Shown here: positions 22,141 to 31,568 of the stretch, piece after piece
Position numbering within the stretch: the stretch's first letter is position 1
Layout: each line of letters begins with the position of its first letter
NCBI GenBank assembly: GCA_030844895.1
Contig: CM061233.1
Span: forward strand, 90,233,563 to 90,297,562
From: Ambrosia x helenae
Lineage: Eukaryota; Streptophyta; Magnoliopsida; Asterales; Asteraceae
Length of the DNA: 64,000 nt
Direction: 5' to 3'
Translations under genes and position numbers: made by a program
The notes under the pieces: generated by a model
Databases searched by the model: none
What the model was told of the DNA's origin: nothing
What the model saw: the letters and a program-made list of their open reading frames with translations, nothing else

Positions 22141-22734
22141 AAGGTGTGAAAGGGCGTGGTGATTCCGGTTTCCATGATAGTTACCAACAAAAGTAAGTAT
22201 ATCACTCCTTGTTAAAATATATTAATTTGCTATTTCGGTTGTGTATTGAAACATGAAGTTATTATCTCAAATGTAGGTAAACTGGGTTGGAGATGCTGGT
22301 GAACATGTGAAGTTGGTAGTCACAGCGCATCATACAGTTTACTGCTCAATTTTAACCGGTTGAATTGACAATATGGTATGCTTTTTGTCATTTACTTTGT
22401 TATGCTTCTTTATATCATTTAAGAAGTTTGTGATTTAGTGGATATTAGTTCAGGCATAAAAATTTGAAAAAAATTGATCAAAACTCATATGATTATGCAT
22501 TTGTTCGTAGTTTGTTTCTGGATGGTTTTCTGAAACTCGATCTACTTTTGGTCATTTTTTTTTCTTAATTTTTAAAATTCTTTGCATACATTTTTATTTG
22601 CATTTCATTTTAAAGTGATTTTTCAGTAAAGAAAACTTAAGAAAATTGCCTTGTTTTATATTTGTGCCCGAAGTTGTTTAGTTAGGCTATTCATTGTTGA
22701 CCTTTTCCATTGTTTTGTTATTAACTGCAGATAA
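22141..22734 (+). other. gene-like captured sequence, unrecognised
   Basis: Short stretches bounded by AG and GTAAGT-like signals (for example ending AACAAAAGTAAGTA at ~22190, and TAAACTGGGTTGGAGATGCTGG at ~22278) alternate with T-rich intron-like sequence. It lies just upstream of the spermidine synthase exons, but I could not match it to that gene. Confidence 0.35.
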
Positions 22735-23023
22735 TGCGTGCCAGCGAATGTACTTTAACAACCCCATGTGGCCAGGTATGTAGACTTGGGATCAATTTTG
22801 GTCGGCTTGCAGTATGATTATTTTAACTTGAGCTTTATTGTTTGAAAGAGGAATACGAATAGAGGAATGCCGTAAACCCAAATAAATATTATCATTCTAT
22901 TGGAAATGAGTAGCTTAGGACTAAATTAGTGTCTTTCTTTGTGCAGGAGAAGCACATTCCTTGGCTATAGAAAAGATTTTGTTCAAGGAGAAGTTAGAGT
23001 ATCAAGAGGTCCTGGTTTTCGAG
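22735..23023 (+). pseudogene. spermidine synthase fragment (two exons)
   Basis: One exon ends YFNNPMWPG at a GTATGT donor (~22775). After a ~170-bp intron the next exon (about 22947-23023) reads EAHSLAIEKILFKEKLEYQEVLVFE and stops at another GTATGT donor. This matches the N-terminal spermidine/spermine synthase region (PMWPGEAHSLKVEK in the family as I know it), which in the intact enzyme transfers an aminopropyl group to putrescine. The fold's catalytic core is missing, so this is a captured piece with intron preserved, i.e. copied at the DNA level. It lies upstream of a Helitron-like 3' end, consistent with Helitron capture. Confidence 0.7.
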
Positions 23024-23584
23024 GTATGTTATTTCAACCTTGAAAATAGTACTTGTCTGTCTTATAAATTTCAGACACATACATACTTGTTGTTTAATTT
23101 ATCCATCTATATACTCGGTTTTGATTAAACACATAAAGCGACTGACATTGGTTTTTAGTGTCGACACATACTCCAATAGAGGAGAAGATACAAGAAAGTC
23201 ATTAGCCGGTGGTTGTATTAGTCAAACAGGAAGAGACATAAGAAACTCTCAGTATTATATCTGATGAAGAATGGTGGTCGAACCATGTTGATGAGGTAAT
23301 TGAGATGTGTAAGGTTTATGAAAAAAATCTCATCACAATGCAAGAAGTTGACACATGGATTGTTATTTGTAATTTTCTATGTTGATGACTTATTAATTTC
23401 TTATTCATGTGTTTGCTTTTCTTTTAGATTAATATGTTTATGACTGATATGTAACCAAACTCTATAATGCTCATGACATACATAGACCAAACCGTTGCTA
23501 CGAATAAAAAACCAATAGAAATACAATACAATATATCACAAGAGAATTTAAAAACTAACAAAAACGAGTAACGTATTGTAAATT

Positions 23585-23620
23585 ACCGCCGCCCGCCACA
23601 ACGCGTGGGTTCCCTACTAG
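23585..23620 (+). mobile_element. Helitron-like 3' terminus
   Basis: The sequence ACCGCCGCCCGCCACAACGC, then GTGGGTTCCC, then TACTAG has the layout of a plant Helitron end: a GC-rich hairpin (CCCGC at 23592-23596 pairing with GTGGG at 23605-23609 with one G-T pair) followed about 8-10 bases later by CTAG (23617-23620) and a T. The matching 5' end is uncertain; a position near 7631 would make the gypsy element an insertion inside it. Confidence 0.6.
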
Positions 23621-23634
23621 TATATATATATATA

Positions 23635-24035
23635 GGGGAAAGTTAATTTGAGAACACCTATATTTCGTGCGAACCGTGAGAACGACATCTAAAACCATTC
23701 AAATTCAAAATTTCTTTTTACACTTGTCTTTATTACTTAAATACAATCTCAAAAACACAATTTACGCGTAAAAATTCAAACGTATACGGAAATAATTTGT
23801 TTTTACACATGTGTAACTTTGTTGTTTATACATGTGTAAACTGTTTCATTTACACATGTGTAAAAAGTTAATTTAAAAGTGCTTTTGCAAGAAAAGATGA
23901 ATTATTTGGAAAGAAAATTCATTTATTAATGTTGTATTTTGATTATAATGGGATTTGTATTAAAAAAATTTGATTTTGATTGATTTTTGTACTTGTTCTC
24001 ACGGTTCTCAAAATATTTAGCGTTCTCAAGATAAC

Positions 24036-24043
<8 letters not shown>
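23635..24043. mobile_element. TA-flanked foldback MITE
   Basis: (TA)n on both sides. The left end GGGGAAAGTTAATTTGAGAAC and the right end, whose complement reads GGGTAGGGTTATCTTGAGAAC, are inverted; GAACCGTGAGAAC occurs in both arms. The core has three TTTACACATGTGTAAA-type palindromes (23800-23870). Same architecture as the element at 5706-6212, so probably the same family. Non-coding. Confidence 0.65.
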
Positions 24044-24065
<22 letters not shown>

Positions 24066-24068
<3 letters not shown>

Positions 24069-24487
24069 GGCTAAATATAAAATGAAAACCCTCTTGAGTT
24101 GAGAAAACCTTGGAAACCCATGTAAAAAATTATTATTTTTTTTTTTTGAAAAAAATAACCAATGTAAAATACATGTTTTTAAGTGTTTTGGGCCAAAAAA
24201 ATAAAAAAAGCCCCGAAGGGATTTTTTTTAAAAAAATAAACAAAGCTGCGAAAACACATGTTTACAACAGCTTTACAACAGCAAATAGCTGAAAACATAT
24301 GTAAAAAGCGCAACTTTGTTTATTTTTTTTTAAAAAAATCCCTTCGGGGCTTTTATAATTTTTTTGGCCCAAAATGCTTAAAAACATGTATTTTACATTG
24401 GTTATTTTTTTCAAAAAAAAAATGATTTTTTACATGGGTTTCCAAGTTTTCTCAACTCAAGAGGGTTTTAAATTTATCCTTCCCATA
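24066..24487. mobile_element. near-perfect palindromic MITE
   Basis: The left arm (GAAAACCCTCTTGAGTTGAG at ~24083) is mirrored by the right arm (CTCAACTCAAGAGGGTTTTA at ~24450). Pairing continues inward through GGAAACCCATGTAAAAAAT, GGGCCAAAAAA, GCCCCGAAGGGATTT and AAACAAAG to a loop of under ~100 bp near 24255-24300. Flanked by (TA)n. Single-stranded it would fold almost end to end. Confidence 0.75.
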
Positions 24488-24509
24488 TATATATATATAT
24501 ATATATATA

Positions 24510-25006
24510 GGGACATACTTGTTTCATAATCAATAATACATTTGAGATTAGAAACCTCATAATTCACTTAAACACGATGCATAAAAAGATGGGTCAGAGG
24601 TAACGGGAGAGAAACAGTGGCGATTAATGTTTTATGTATCACATTCAAAGCAATAGGTACATATGAGATTCGACATGTTACTGGTTTTGAAATGAACGCC
24701 GCTCTATATCTATATATAGATGTTTTGCCGAAGGAAATGCTTGTTGGAAAACTTACATAATAATCGTCGCAATGCCTTTCATACATGAACCTCACATGTT
24801 TCCAAGTCTTTGTACTTTCTGCAATGAACTGTAACAGAAAACGAAATCAAAGAAAAAGGAACCGGGCTTGTGTTTGACACAATTCCCTTAAACGGATTCG
24901 TTGTCTGTTCCCAGGATACACGGTTCGAAACAGTGACGATGGTGCACTGCCGGACTATCCCACTTGCCTGAAAAATAATCGATACTTGGTTGCTACTCTA
25001 GAGTTA
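24510..25006 (-). other. unrecognised exon-like sequence, minus strand
   Basis: Between a MITE and the copia LTR. On the minus strand 24975-24865 gives an open stretch reading ASGIVRQCTIVTVSNRVSW then EQTTNPFKGIVSNTSP, and 24795-24568 is open for 75 codons. Both look like decayed coding exons rather than random sequence, but I do not recognise the family. Confidence 0.35.
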
Positions 25007-25342
25007 TGAGTGTTTGCAAGAGTTTCTTAGTGAATATTGCTCATGTATATTCTTATGTGTATTTTCCCATATATCATATATGACACAAAAGTCTCTAATA
25101 TATACAAGAGGCAATGGGAAATGAAGAGTCTAACATAATTAGACACTTAATGTTAGTCTTAAACTATAATCAAGTATCATAAGTTTTATCTTCAATTCAC
25201 CACATGAAGAGTTATATACTTAATTTTAGTTTTAAAACTATAATAAAGTGTCACAAATAAATTAACTGTATTAAAGAGTTTTTCCTCAATAATTATAATT
25301 TCATTAACTTAAAACTCCATTCACCTTCTAAACTTTCCAACA
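25007..25342 (-). repeat. 3' LTR of the Tork-like copia element
   Basis: Starts TGAGTGTTTGCAAGAG on the plus strand (or TGTTTGC at 25011) and ends TTTCCAACA. Near-identical to 29774-30124 apart from small indels, including a ~18-bp segment (AATTTCACAAAATTATAATT region) present only in the other copy. Confidence 0.85.
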
Positions 25343-25972
25343 ATCCCCCACATGAATGGAGATTTATCAAAACACGCATATTTCGAACAAACCCCTATAT
25401 GAATAGGAGTCATTCTGAGAAGCAACCTCATTCCGATTAAATTTCAACAGTTGAGTTTTGCATACGATAGGTAGGTGTGACCCCTTTGAACCTTCGCTTA
25501 TGAAACGCACTTAGCCCACTGGCTCTGAGTAGAACGCGATGTCTTTGAACTCGTATGCCGTTTGTGTGGACGACAATACGCTTCACACAAGACTCTCCCT
25601 GACAACGTCAAGTCCTCATAGTTGTGTCCGTTATGGTCATGGACACGTGCCTGGTTCTGCGAGAGCTATTAAGTATTGTGCCCCAATAATACCCTTCGAA
25701 GCTACCCCACTTCTCTCTCACATAGGTGATCTACTGGGACTAGTTACCTCAGTCAGATCATTAAAAGCTATAAGCTTAACCTCAACCTTGTCACTTTTTA
25801 GGAATGGACTAGGAAGCTTATTAAATCTTATAGTAAACTCCCTTTTTAATATGTGGGTTTTTCACCAACTCTCCCCCACAGTGACCTTCGCCAGCTCATA
25901 CAATTAGGTTGTCCTATTGAACTCAGATCTTGGGATCTCCAGTCAGCTGAGTTAGGTTTCCTTCGCATAAAC
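25343..25972 (-). other. 3' non-coding region of the copia element, hairpin-rich
   Basis: Between the RNase H end and the 3' LTR there is no coding sequence but a run of inverted repeats: CCTAT/ATAGG at ~25396, GTGTCC/GGACAC at ~25626-25648, AACTCAG/CTGAGTT at ~25919-25953, TAGGTTT/AAACCTA at ~25952-25975. Confidence 0.65.
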
Positions 25973-26830
25973 CTAGCCTTTAACGGGCTTTAGCCCCATT
26001 CCCATTGACGACTTCTGAACTAACTCTCTGCTTAAGCCTTTTGTTAGCGGATCCGCGATGTTATCCTTTGACTTCACATAGTCAATAGTGATAACTCTTA
26101 TAGAGATTAGTTGTCGTACCATATTATGCCTACGTCTTATATACTTGTTCTTACTGATACACATTGTGATATGAGCTCTGCCAATTTCCGATTGACTATC
26201 ACAGCATATGCATTGGGCCAATACCGGCTTCGGCCACCTAGGTATATCCTTAACAAATTGACGTAGCCATTTTGCCTATTCATCCTCTAAAGCGATGAAT
26301 TATGATTCCATCGTGGATCTAGCAATAAACGCTTGCTTAGATGATTTCCATGTCATCGCAGCACCTCCAAGTGTGAATAAATACCCACTCGTTGCCTTGG
26401 AATCATTCGTGTAAGATATCCAATTCGCATCACAGTAACCTTCAATAACTGGTGGATATCTTTTATATTGCAGCCCGTAATCTCGTATGTATCTTATGTA
26501 CCGAAGCAACCGAGTCATGCAATTCCAATGAATTGAACTTAGGTTGCCCGTGTATCTACTTAGCTTGCTTGCTAAGTCTGGTCTGACACAACTCATCAGA
26601 TACATCTGGCTGCCAATAATTCTTGAGTACTCTAATTGGTTAACAGGCTCACCTCGATTCTTAGCTAGACGTTGACTTGTGTCAATGAAAGTTCTAGCCA
26701 CATTAGAATCATTTCCCTTGAACTTCTCAAGAATTAATGAAAATTCTAGCCACATTAGAGTCATTTCCATTGAACTTCTCAAGAATTTTGTCCGCATAAT
26801 AGGACTGACTTAAAATAAGTCTGTTCTAGG
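25973..26830 (-). pseudogene. pol: copia reverse transcriptase C-terminal part and RNase H
   Basis: Reading on the minus strand: LEYSRIIGSQMYLMSCVRPD, then SRYTGNLSSIHWNCMTRLLR, then EGYCDANWISYTNDSKATSG and GAAMTWKSSKQAFIARSTMES (RNase H), then IRRRHNMVRQL and IDYVKSKDNIADPLTKGLSR, the usual copia C-terminus. It ends GLKPVKG. The frame is broken between ~26300 and 26221. A ~40-residue tandem duplication (ILEKFKGNDSNVARTF and the related MEMTLMWLEF reading) occurs at 26690-26780. Catalytic RT motif YVDD is not present; this copy cannot transpose by itself. Confidence 0.85.
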
Positions 26831-29607
26831 TTCGTGTGATTTGTACTTCCCAAAATCACATCCGTTCATATCAAACCTTATATTTTCAAATGCAAGTCAC
26901 CTCCACACTTATGTGTTATAACTACCAAATGGGGTGATGAAAGTTTCTTCCTTTCATATGTAGCTTGAAAACTTCTCAAGTACCATTTTTACATCCCTAC
27001 GGATTGTTTCTTAAATTGCTCTCCCCCCCCCCCCACATTGCTTGCACTTTGATTAAGTTTGAGTAATATCACTCGTGATGATATTAGACACCCGTGATAA
27101 GATAGCGACTATCTATATCTTTGTGTTATTTAGGTCATCCATTATATTACTCAACCCATATTTCTCACACGAACCGTTTTCTGAGCTATATGAATTCTCC
27201 TCATATTCAGCTAAATAGTATCATTACCAATGAACTATTTATTCGGTCCTTTTGAGTCATCATTTTTAATGAATTATATATTTGCTTTTACAAAATTCAT
27301 TCTTATGTCGTCACATATGTTTGAATGTTCAAAGTTAATTTAATCTCCGTGGAGCATCTAAATTAACAAGTATTAGTCTAGCATGCTTTAGACTATGAAT
27401 ACTTAGCATGTGAACAGAAGATGCATCAATCTGATTCTTCACAGCCTTAAGAGATAACTCATTATCTCTTCCTAACATTCACGTCTTAGTTTAGACACAA
27501 AATGAGATTTTGTTTACCATTCCAAAACCTTGGTTTAAAGAATGCTTCAAAACCATAATTCATTCCATCCATTAGGATCAAGACTCATTTGCCTTTAATC
27601 TCCAAGCCATCACCATTGACTCTTTAGGACTTAAACATAAGTCTTAATATAAGTCACTTTGATGAACATATTCATCATCAACAAGTCAATTAGATTGACA
27701 CTCAACAACATGACATTCACATATGCCTAAATGATATGTATATATTTTGTTGAAACTATTATTGGGTAACTCTCCCAAAATATATCACGAATCCTCCATA
27801 TAGTTCAACCAACATTGATGGTTTGTAGAGATTCTACACATCCATCACTATTCTAAGTTTTTTTATAATAAATCTCGCAATATTTATCAAAGACTTATGA
27901 ATAATAACATATATTTCTATCATATGTTATAGTCATCAAAACTACATTTGTGCATTTCTACGTAAATGCTCTCAACATTAGATGACATATCTCATTTTCG
28001 TGCATTTAACTTCAATACACTTGCCACGTTGATCATGATTATCTCAATGGGGATGGATGAAGAGTTTTTCTTATTAGTCACTTAATTAGAGACTTAATTT
28101 AAAATAAAGGCTCTAATAAATTGACATAAAATCTCTAATAAAGTAACATAAAACCTTTAATTAGAAAACATGAAACTCTACCCAAGAGTTTACTCTTTAT
28201 TCACCACATTAAGATTCCAATTAATAATTATAATTTACCAAATTATAATTTTAATATAATCCAAAATATATATAATATATTACATATATATTTAAACGGA
28301 TTATAAGGATATATGAACATCAAATCTCAAAGTGTTATTCTCTTCAACACTTTATCGTTCGAACGAAATAATAGCATTTATATCGTCTCGTGGCATGTTT
28401 CGAGGTACTCTCTCAATACATTGTTTAAAACAACACAGTTGTTTATACTTAACTACTCACAAGTAGTCGAACAAATAAATATGTCCAAAACAACATCAAG
28501 TTGTTTTACACTAAATAGTCTCTCTAGACTTATATATGGTTCAAGTAATCATACTTCTCATACAAGTATCAAATCATATATAATTTGTAAAAGACATGTT
28601 TTACTCATACAACACATTTCTACTTTACAAGTATTTTCCATAAACTATACATATTTATGTTTTGATTACAAATCAAAACCATAAACTCTAATATAGTTTT
28701 ATTATTTAAACTAATCATAACTCACTAGTTAGAGTATATGGTTTTCATTATTAACCATTTCTAATTCGCTCATTAGAAACTATAAGTGTACCATATAAAC
28801 ATATACGGTTTCAAAATTAATCATTTCTAACATACTTGTTAGAATACAAACGATTACACGTTTCATCATATGAGTTTTGGTTAAATAAACCTTTTCTACC
28901 ACACCCATTAGAAATAAACGATTACCCAAAATCGTTTTAAATATCATTGATATTTTCAACCGTTTCTAACATGTTTGTTAGAAATACATGATTATGACAA
29001 TCATTTTAGACCTTATTGGTTTAAATAAAATAAACCATTTCTAACACGCTCGTTAGAAAATTAAACCATCTACATAAATGGTATTAGCTTCGGATTTTCC
29101 AAAATATACTCATTTCAAACTCGCTCGTTCGAAACCGTCGAATTTTAACCAAACTGTTCAATGTTGATTATTTTCCAAAATAATAATTTCTAACCCGTTT
29201 GTGTATTTTGTACAATAGTCTTTTCTAAAACATTCGTTAGAAATATAAACATCTTATTTGCCTTTACAAAATCATCAATTTCTAACACGCTCGTTAGAAA
29301 AATAAATATATAAGTTTAAAGATTAAACTTTTGATTTTGTAAATAATTATTCCTAATACGCTTATTAGAAATTTTCATGACACGTTATTCTTTCAACGTC
29401 GTCGAGTCTAACACGCTTGTTAGAAATACATGTTTCAAAACCTTCTATTTCGAAACCTTTTAATTTTCCAATACTCTTATTAGAAAATGTAAACATTTCA
29501 AATACTTTGAAATTGCCTTTCTAATATGCTTACTAGAAAGAAAATATTATCAAATCTTTTTCATGGGTTTACAAATATTATGACTTTTCTAATACTCTCA
29601 TTAGAAT
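26831..29607. repeat. array of short inverted repeats (hairpins)
   Basis: Fourteen copies of one hairpin occupy 28758-29607: an 8-bp stem of TTTCTAAY type, a 6-nt loop of ACGCTC type, and the complementary stem RTTAGAAA, starting at 28758, 28824, 28893, 28963, 29038, 29113, 29187 (right half lost), 29222, 29279, 29350, 29405, 29465, 29518 and 29586, mostly 53-75 bp apart. Upstream to 26831 the same layout continues with unrelated stems: GTGATTT/AAATCAC (~26838), TAATATC/GATATTA (~27065), AAGAGATAA/TTATCTCTT (~27448), ACAAAAT/ATTTTGT (~27496), TGTAGA/TCTACA (~27817), ATAACATA/TATGTTAT (~27904), GCATTT/AAATGC (~27953), AATTATAATTT/AAATTATAATT (~28223). Loops often contain CTC. No coding capacity. 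Confidence 0.85.
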
Positions 29608-29773
29608 TTTAGTATTTCAAAGCGTCTAGATATATGTTAATAATCCGTTTATCTAAACACGACACAAAACCCATGTACCCAAAAAACCATGAATATTCGG
29701 ATTAAAGATTTCACTCCAATCACAAATTTAATCCGATTCGATGTACCACAACATATTCCAAAAGAAAATATAT

Positions 29774-30124
29774 GAGTGTTGCAAGAGTTTCTTAGTTGAA
29801 TATTGCTCATGTATATTCTTATGTGTATTTTCCCATATATCATATATGACACAAAAGTCTCTAATATATACAAGAGGCAATGGGAAATGAAGAGTCTAAC
29901 ATAATTAGACACTTAATGTTAGTCTTAAACTATAAATCAAGTATCATAAGTTTTTCTTCAATTCACCACATGAAGAGTTATATACTTAATTTTAGTTTTA
30001 AAACTATAATAAAGTGTCACAAATAAATTAACTGTATTAAAGAGTTTTTCCTCAATAATTATAATTTCACAAAATTATAATTTCATTAACTTAAAACTCC
30101 ATTCACCTTCTAAACTTTCCAACA
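29774..30124 (-). repeat. 5' LTR of the Tork-like copia element
   Basis: Begins TGAGTGTTGCAAGAG and ends TTTCCAACA (plus strand); in the direction of transcription it starts TGTTGGAAAG. About 351 bp. Contains palindromes such as TAGTTTTAAAACTA and ATTATAATTT/AAATTATAAT. Confidence 0.85.
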
Positions 30125-30937
30125 ATGCTTTGTATGTTCTAACAAAAAGGTGTTTAAAAGAGTCTTGATGTGGTTAATGTGCAGGAAGACAACTACTTCA
30201 TATCTAGAAGTCAGAAGAAACCGAGTCCAAGAGTTGGAGAAAGTTTATAATGAAATGATCTTGAAACAAGAATTACAGGTATGCATTCTCAGCTAAAAAA
30301 ATATATAACTATGTTTTTTGAGTTACTAAATAAAATCACATTGTTGGATCAGGAAAAGGGCAAAATACACAAGCTACGTGAAGACGAGATTGTGTGCCCA
30401 ACTTCTAGACCAGTATACAAGTGGAGAACTGGACACAAACGATAAATTAAGGTTTCATATCCGTGTTCTTGTACTTTAATGTTTTTGGTTCGTTTTGTTT
30501 ATTTGTTTACCTACATGATAAACAACTTATGACATTTTAATTATTGGTCACGGATTGAAGTTTTCTGGCAATGCAATTATGCAAGTGAGTTTTGATGTGT
30601 TCTATGCTGGTTTGTGATTCAAGAACATGGTTTCCCAAGTGTTTTTATCAGATTTTAACCAAATTGGTATGTAATTTAGTTAAACCAAACAATTGCCTGA
30701 TGTCATGATTCCAAATTCCTGGTTACTTTTTCATACATTTTTCATATATTTGAATAATTAGCGTTCAGAACCAGCTCTTTCATAAGTTGTTTCTATAAAG
30801 GAGCGCCTAAGGCGCAAGGCGATATGAAAAATACCTCACGGCCTTTAAGGTGGTGCTTCATGCACATATAGTTGAAAATCAAGGTCAAGAAGAGACCAAT
30901 ATTTATAAACAACCGAAAGAATGAAGAGATTATATAT
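30125..30937 (+). other. captured exon-like sequence, unrecognised coiled-coil C-terminus
   Basis: A stretch at 30183-30279 reads SYLEVRRNRVQELEKVYNE then MILKQELQ and stops at a GTATGC donor; after an AT-rich intron, 30352-30444 reads EKGKIHKLREDEIVCPTSRP then VYKWRTGHKR and ends in TAA. The first part is heptad-like. It looks like the last two exons of a plant gene, with the reading frame still open, but I do not recognise it. From 30785 a patch with GCGCCTAAGGCGC-type words follows. Confidence 0.4.
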
Positions 30938-30942
30938 GATCT

Positions 30943-31556
30943 TGTCAAAAAGTATAGATCTACTCTAATAAACTTGTTATAAACATAACCAAACAAGAAC
31001 AATATCAACACACAGATATAGCGACAAAAACAGGTGACAAATATATTATTTACCAACCCAAAAATACCCAGACCAAACCCTAGATCTCTAAAATTATAGA
31101 GATCTATAAAACGATACAAGGTTAGCAATCTACTGGTTATTAAGACCAGTTGATTGACTAACTAAGGAAATACAATAAATCCTTACAAGAACAAGAATAC
31201 AGAAACCCTAGAGGGTATACAAGACCAGAGGATACAAAAGAGACGAATACAAAAAATATCTGAGCTAAACTCTTGAATGAGAGAGAAGAGCTCCTTTTAT
31301 AGTGCCAGATGAAGCTTCGAGAGAAACGAACAGACGTACACAATATCAGCCACACGATCAAGATCACACGGATCAACCACAATTCAACGGCCAAGATTAG
31401 AAGTAAACAAACACATCGAACAAGGCTGGGCCAGAGACAACCAAGCTGGCCACATATAACATTGATGGGCTGAACACAATAAGCCTACATATATTAAGCC
31501 CAACAACAATAATAAACTGCCTAAGCCCAATCACATTTGATTTATATATTTTAACA
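30943..31556 (-). repeat. 3' LTR of the copia element
   Basis: 614 bp, TGTCAAAAAG ... TTTTAACA on the plus strand. The polypurine tract on the minus strand (ATGGGGGCG) lies immediately inside, at 31557-31566. Confidence 0.9.
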
Positions 31557-31568
31557 CGCCCCCATAAA

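Larger units (their letters stand above)
25007..30124 (-). mobile_element. Ty1-copia element (Tork/TAR-like), internally deleted, with a hairpin-rich non-coding body
   Basis: Two LTRs (25007-25342 and 29774-30124) in the same orientation bound 4.4 kb of internal sequence. The polypurine tract on the minus strand (GTGGGGGAT) touches the 25342 end, so the element reads right to left. Only the distal reverse transcriptase and RNase H remain (26830-25973). The rest of gag-pol is missing. No initiator-Met primer site is visible beside the 29774 boundary, and no clear target duplication was found; both are unusual. Confidence 0.8.

Noticed and set aside
22735..23023. Functional spermidine synthase gene
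   Set aside because: Only two N-terminal exons; the methyltransferase-like core with the substrate-binding acidic residues is absent within the window.
7631..23620. One 16-kb Helitron containing the gypsy insertion
   Set aside because: The 3' end is convincing but the sequence near 7631 lacks the TC terminus; not called as an element until a 5' end is found in other copies.
28758..29607. CRISPR-like regular array of short repeats
   Set aside because: The units are self-complementary hairpins with diverged stems and variable spacing in a plant retrotransposon; there is no cas gene and the context is eukaryotic.
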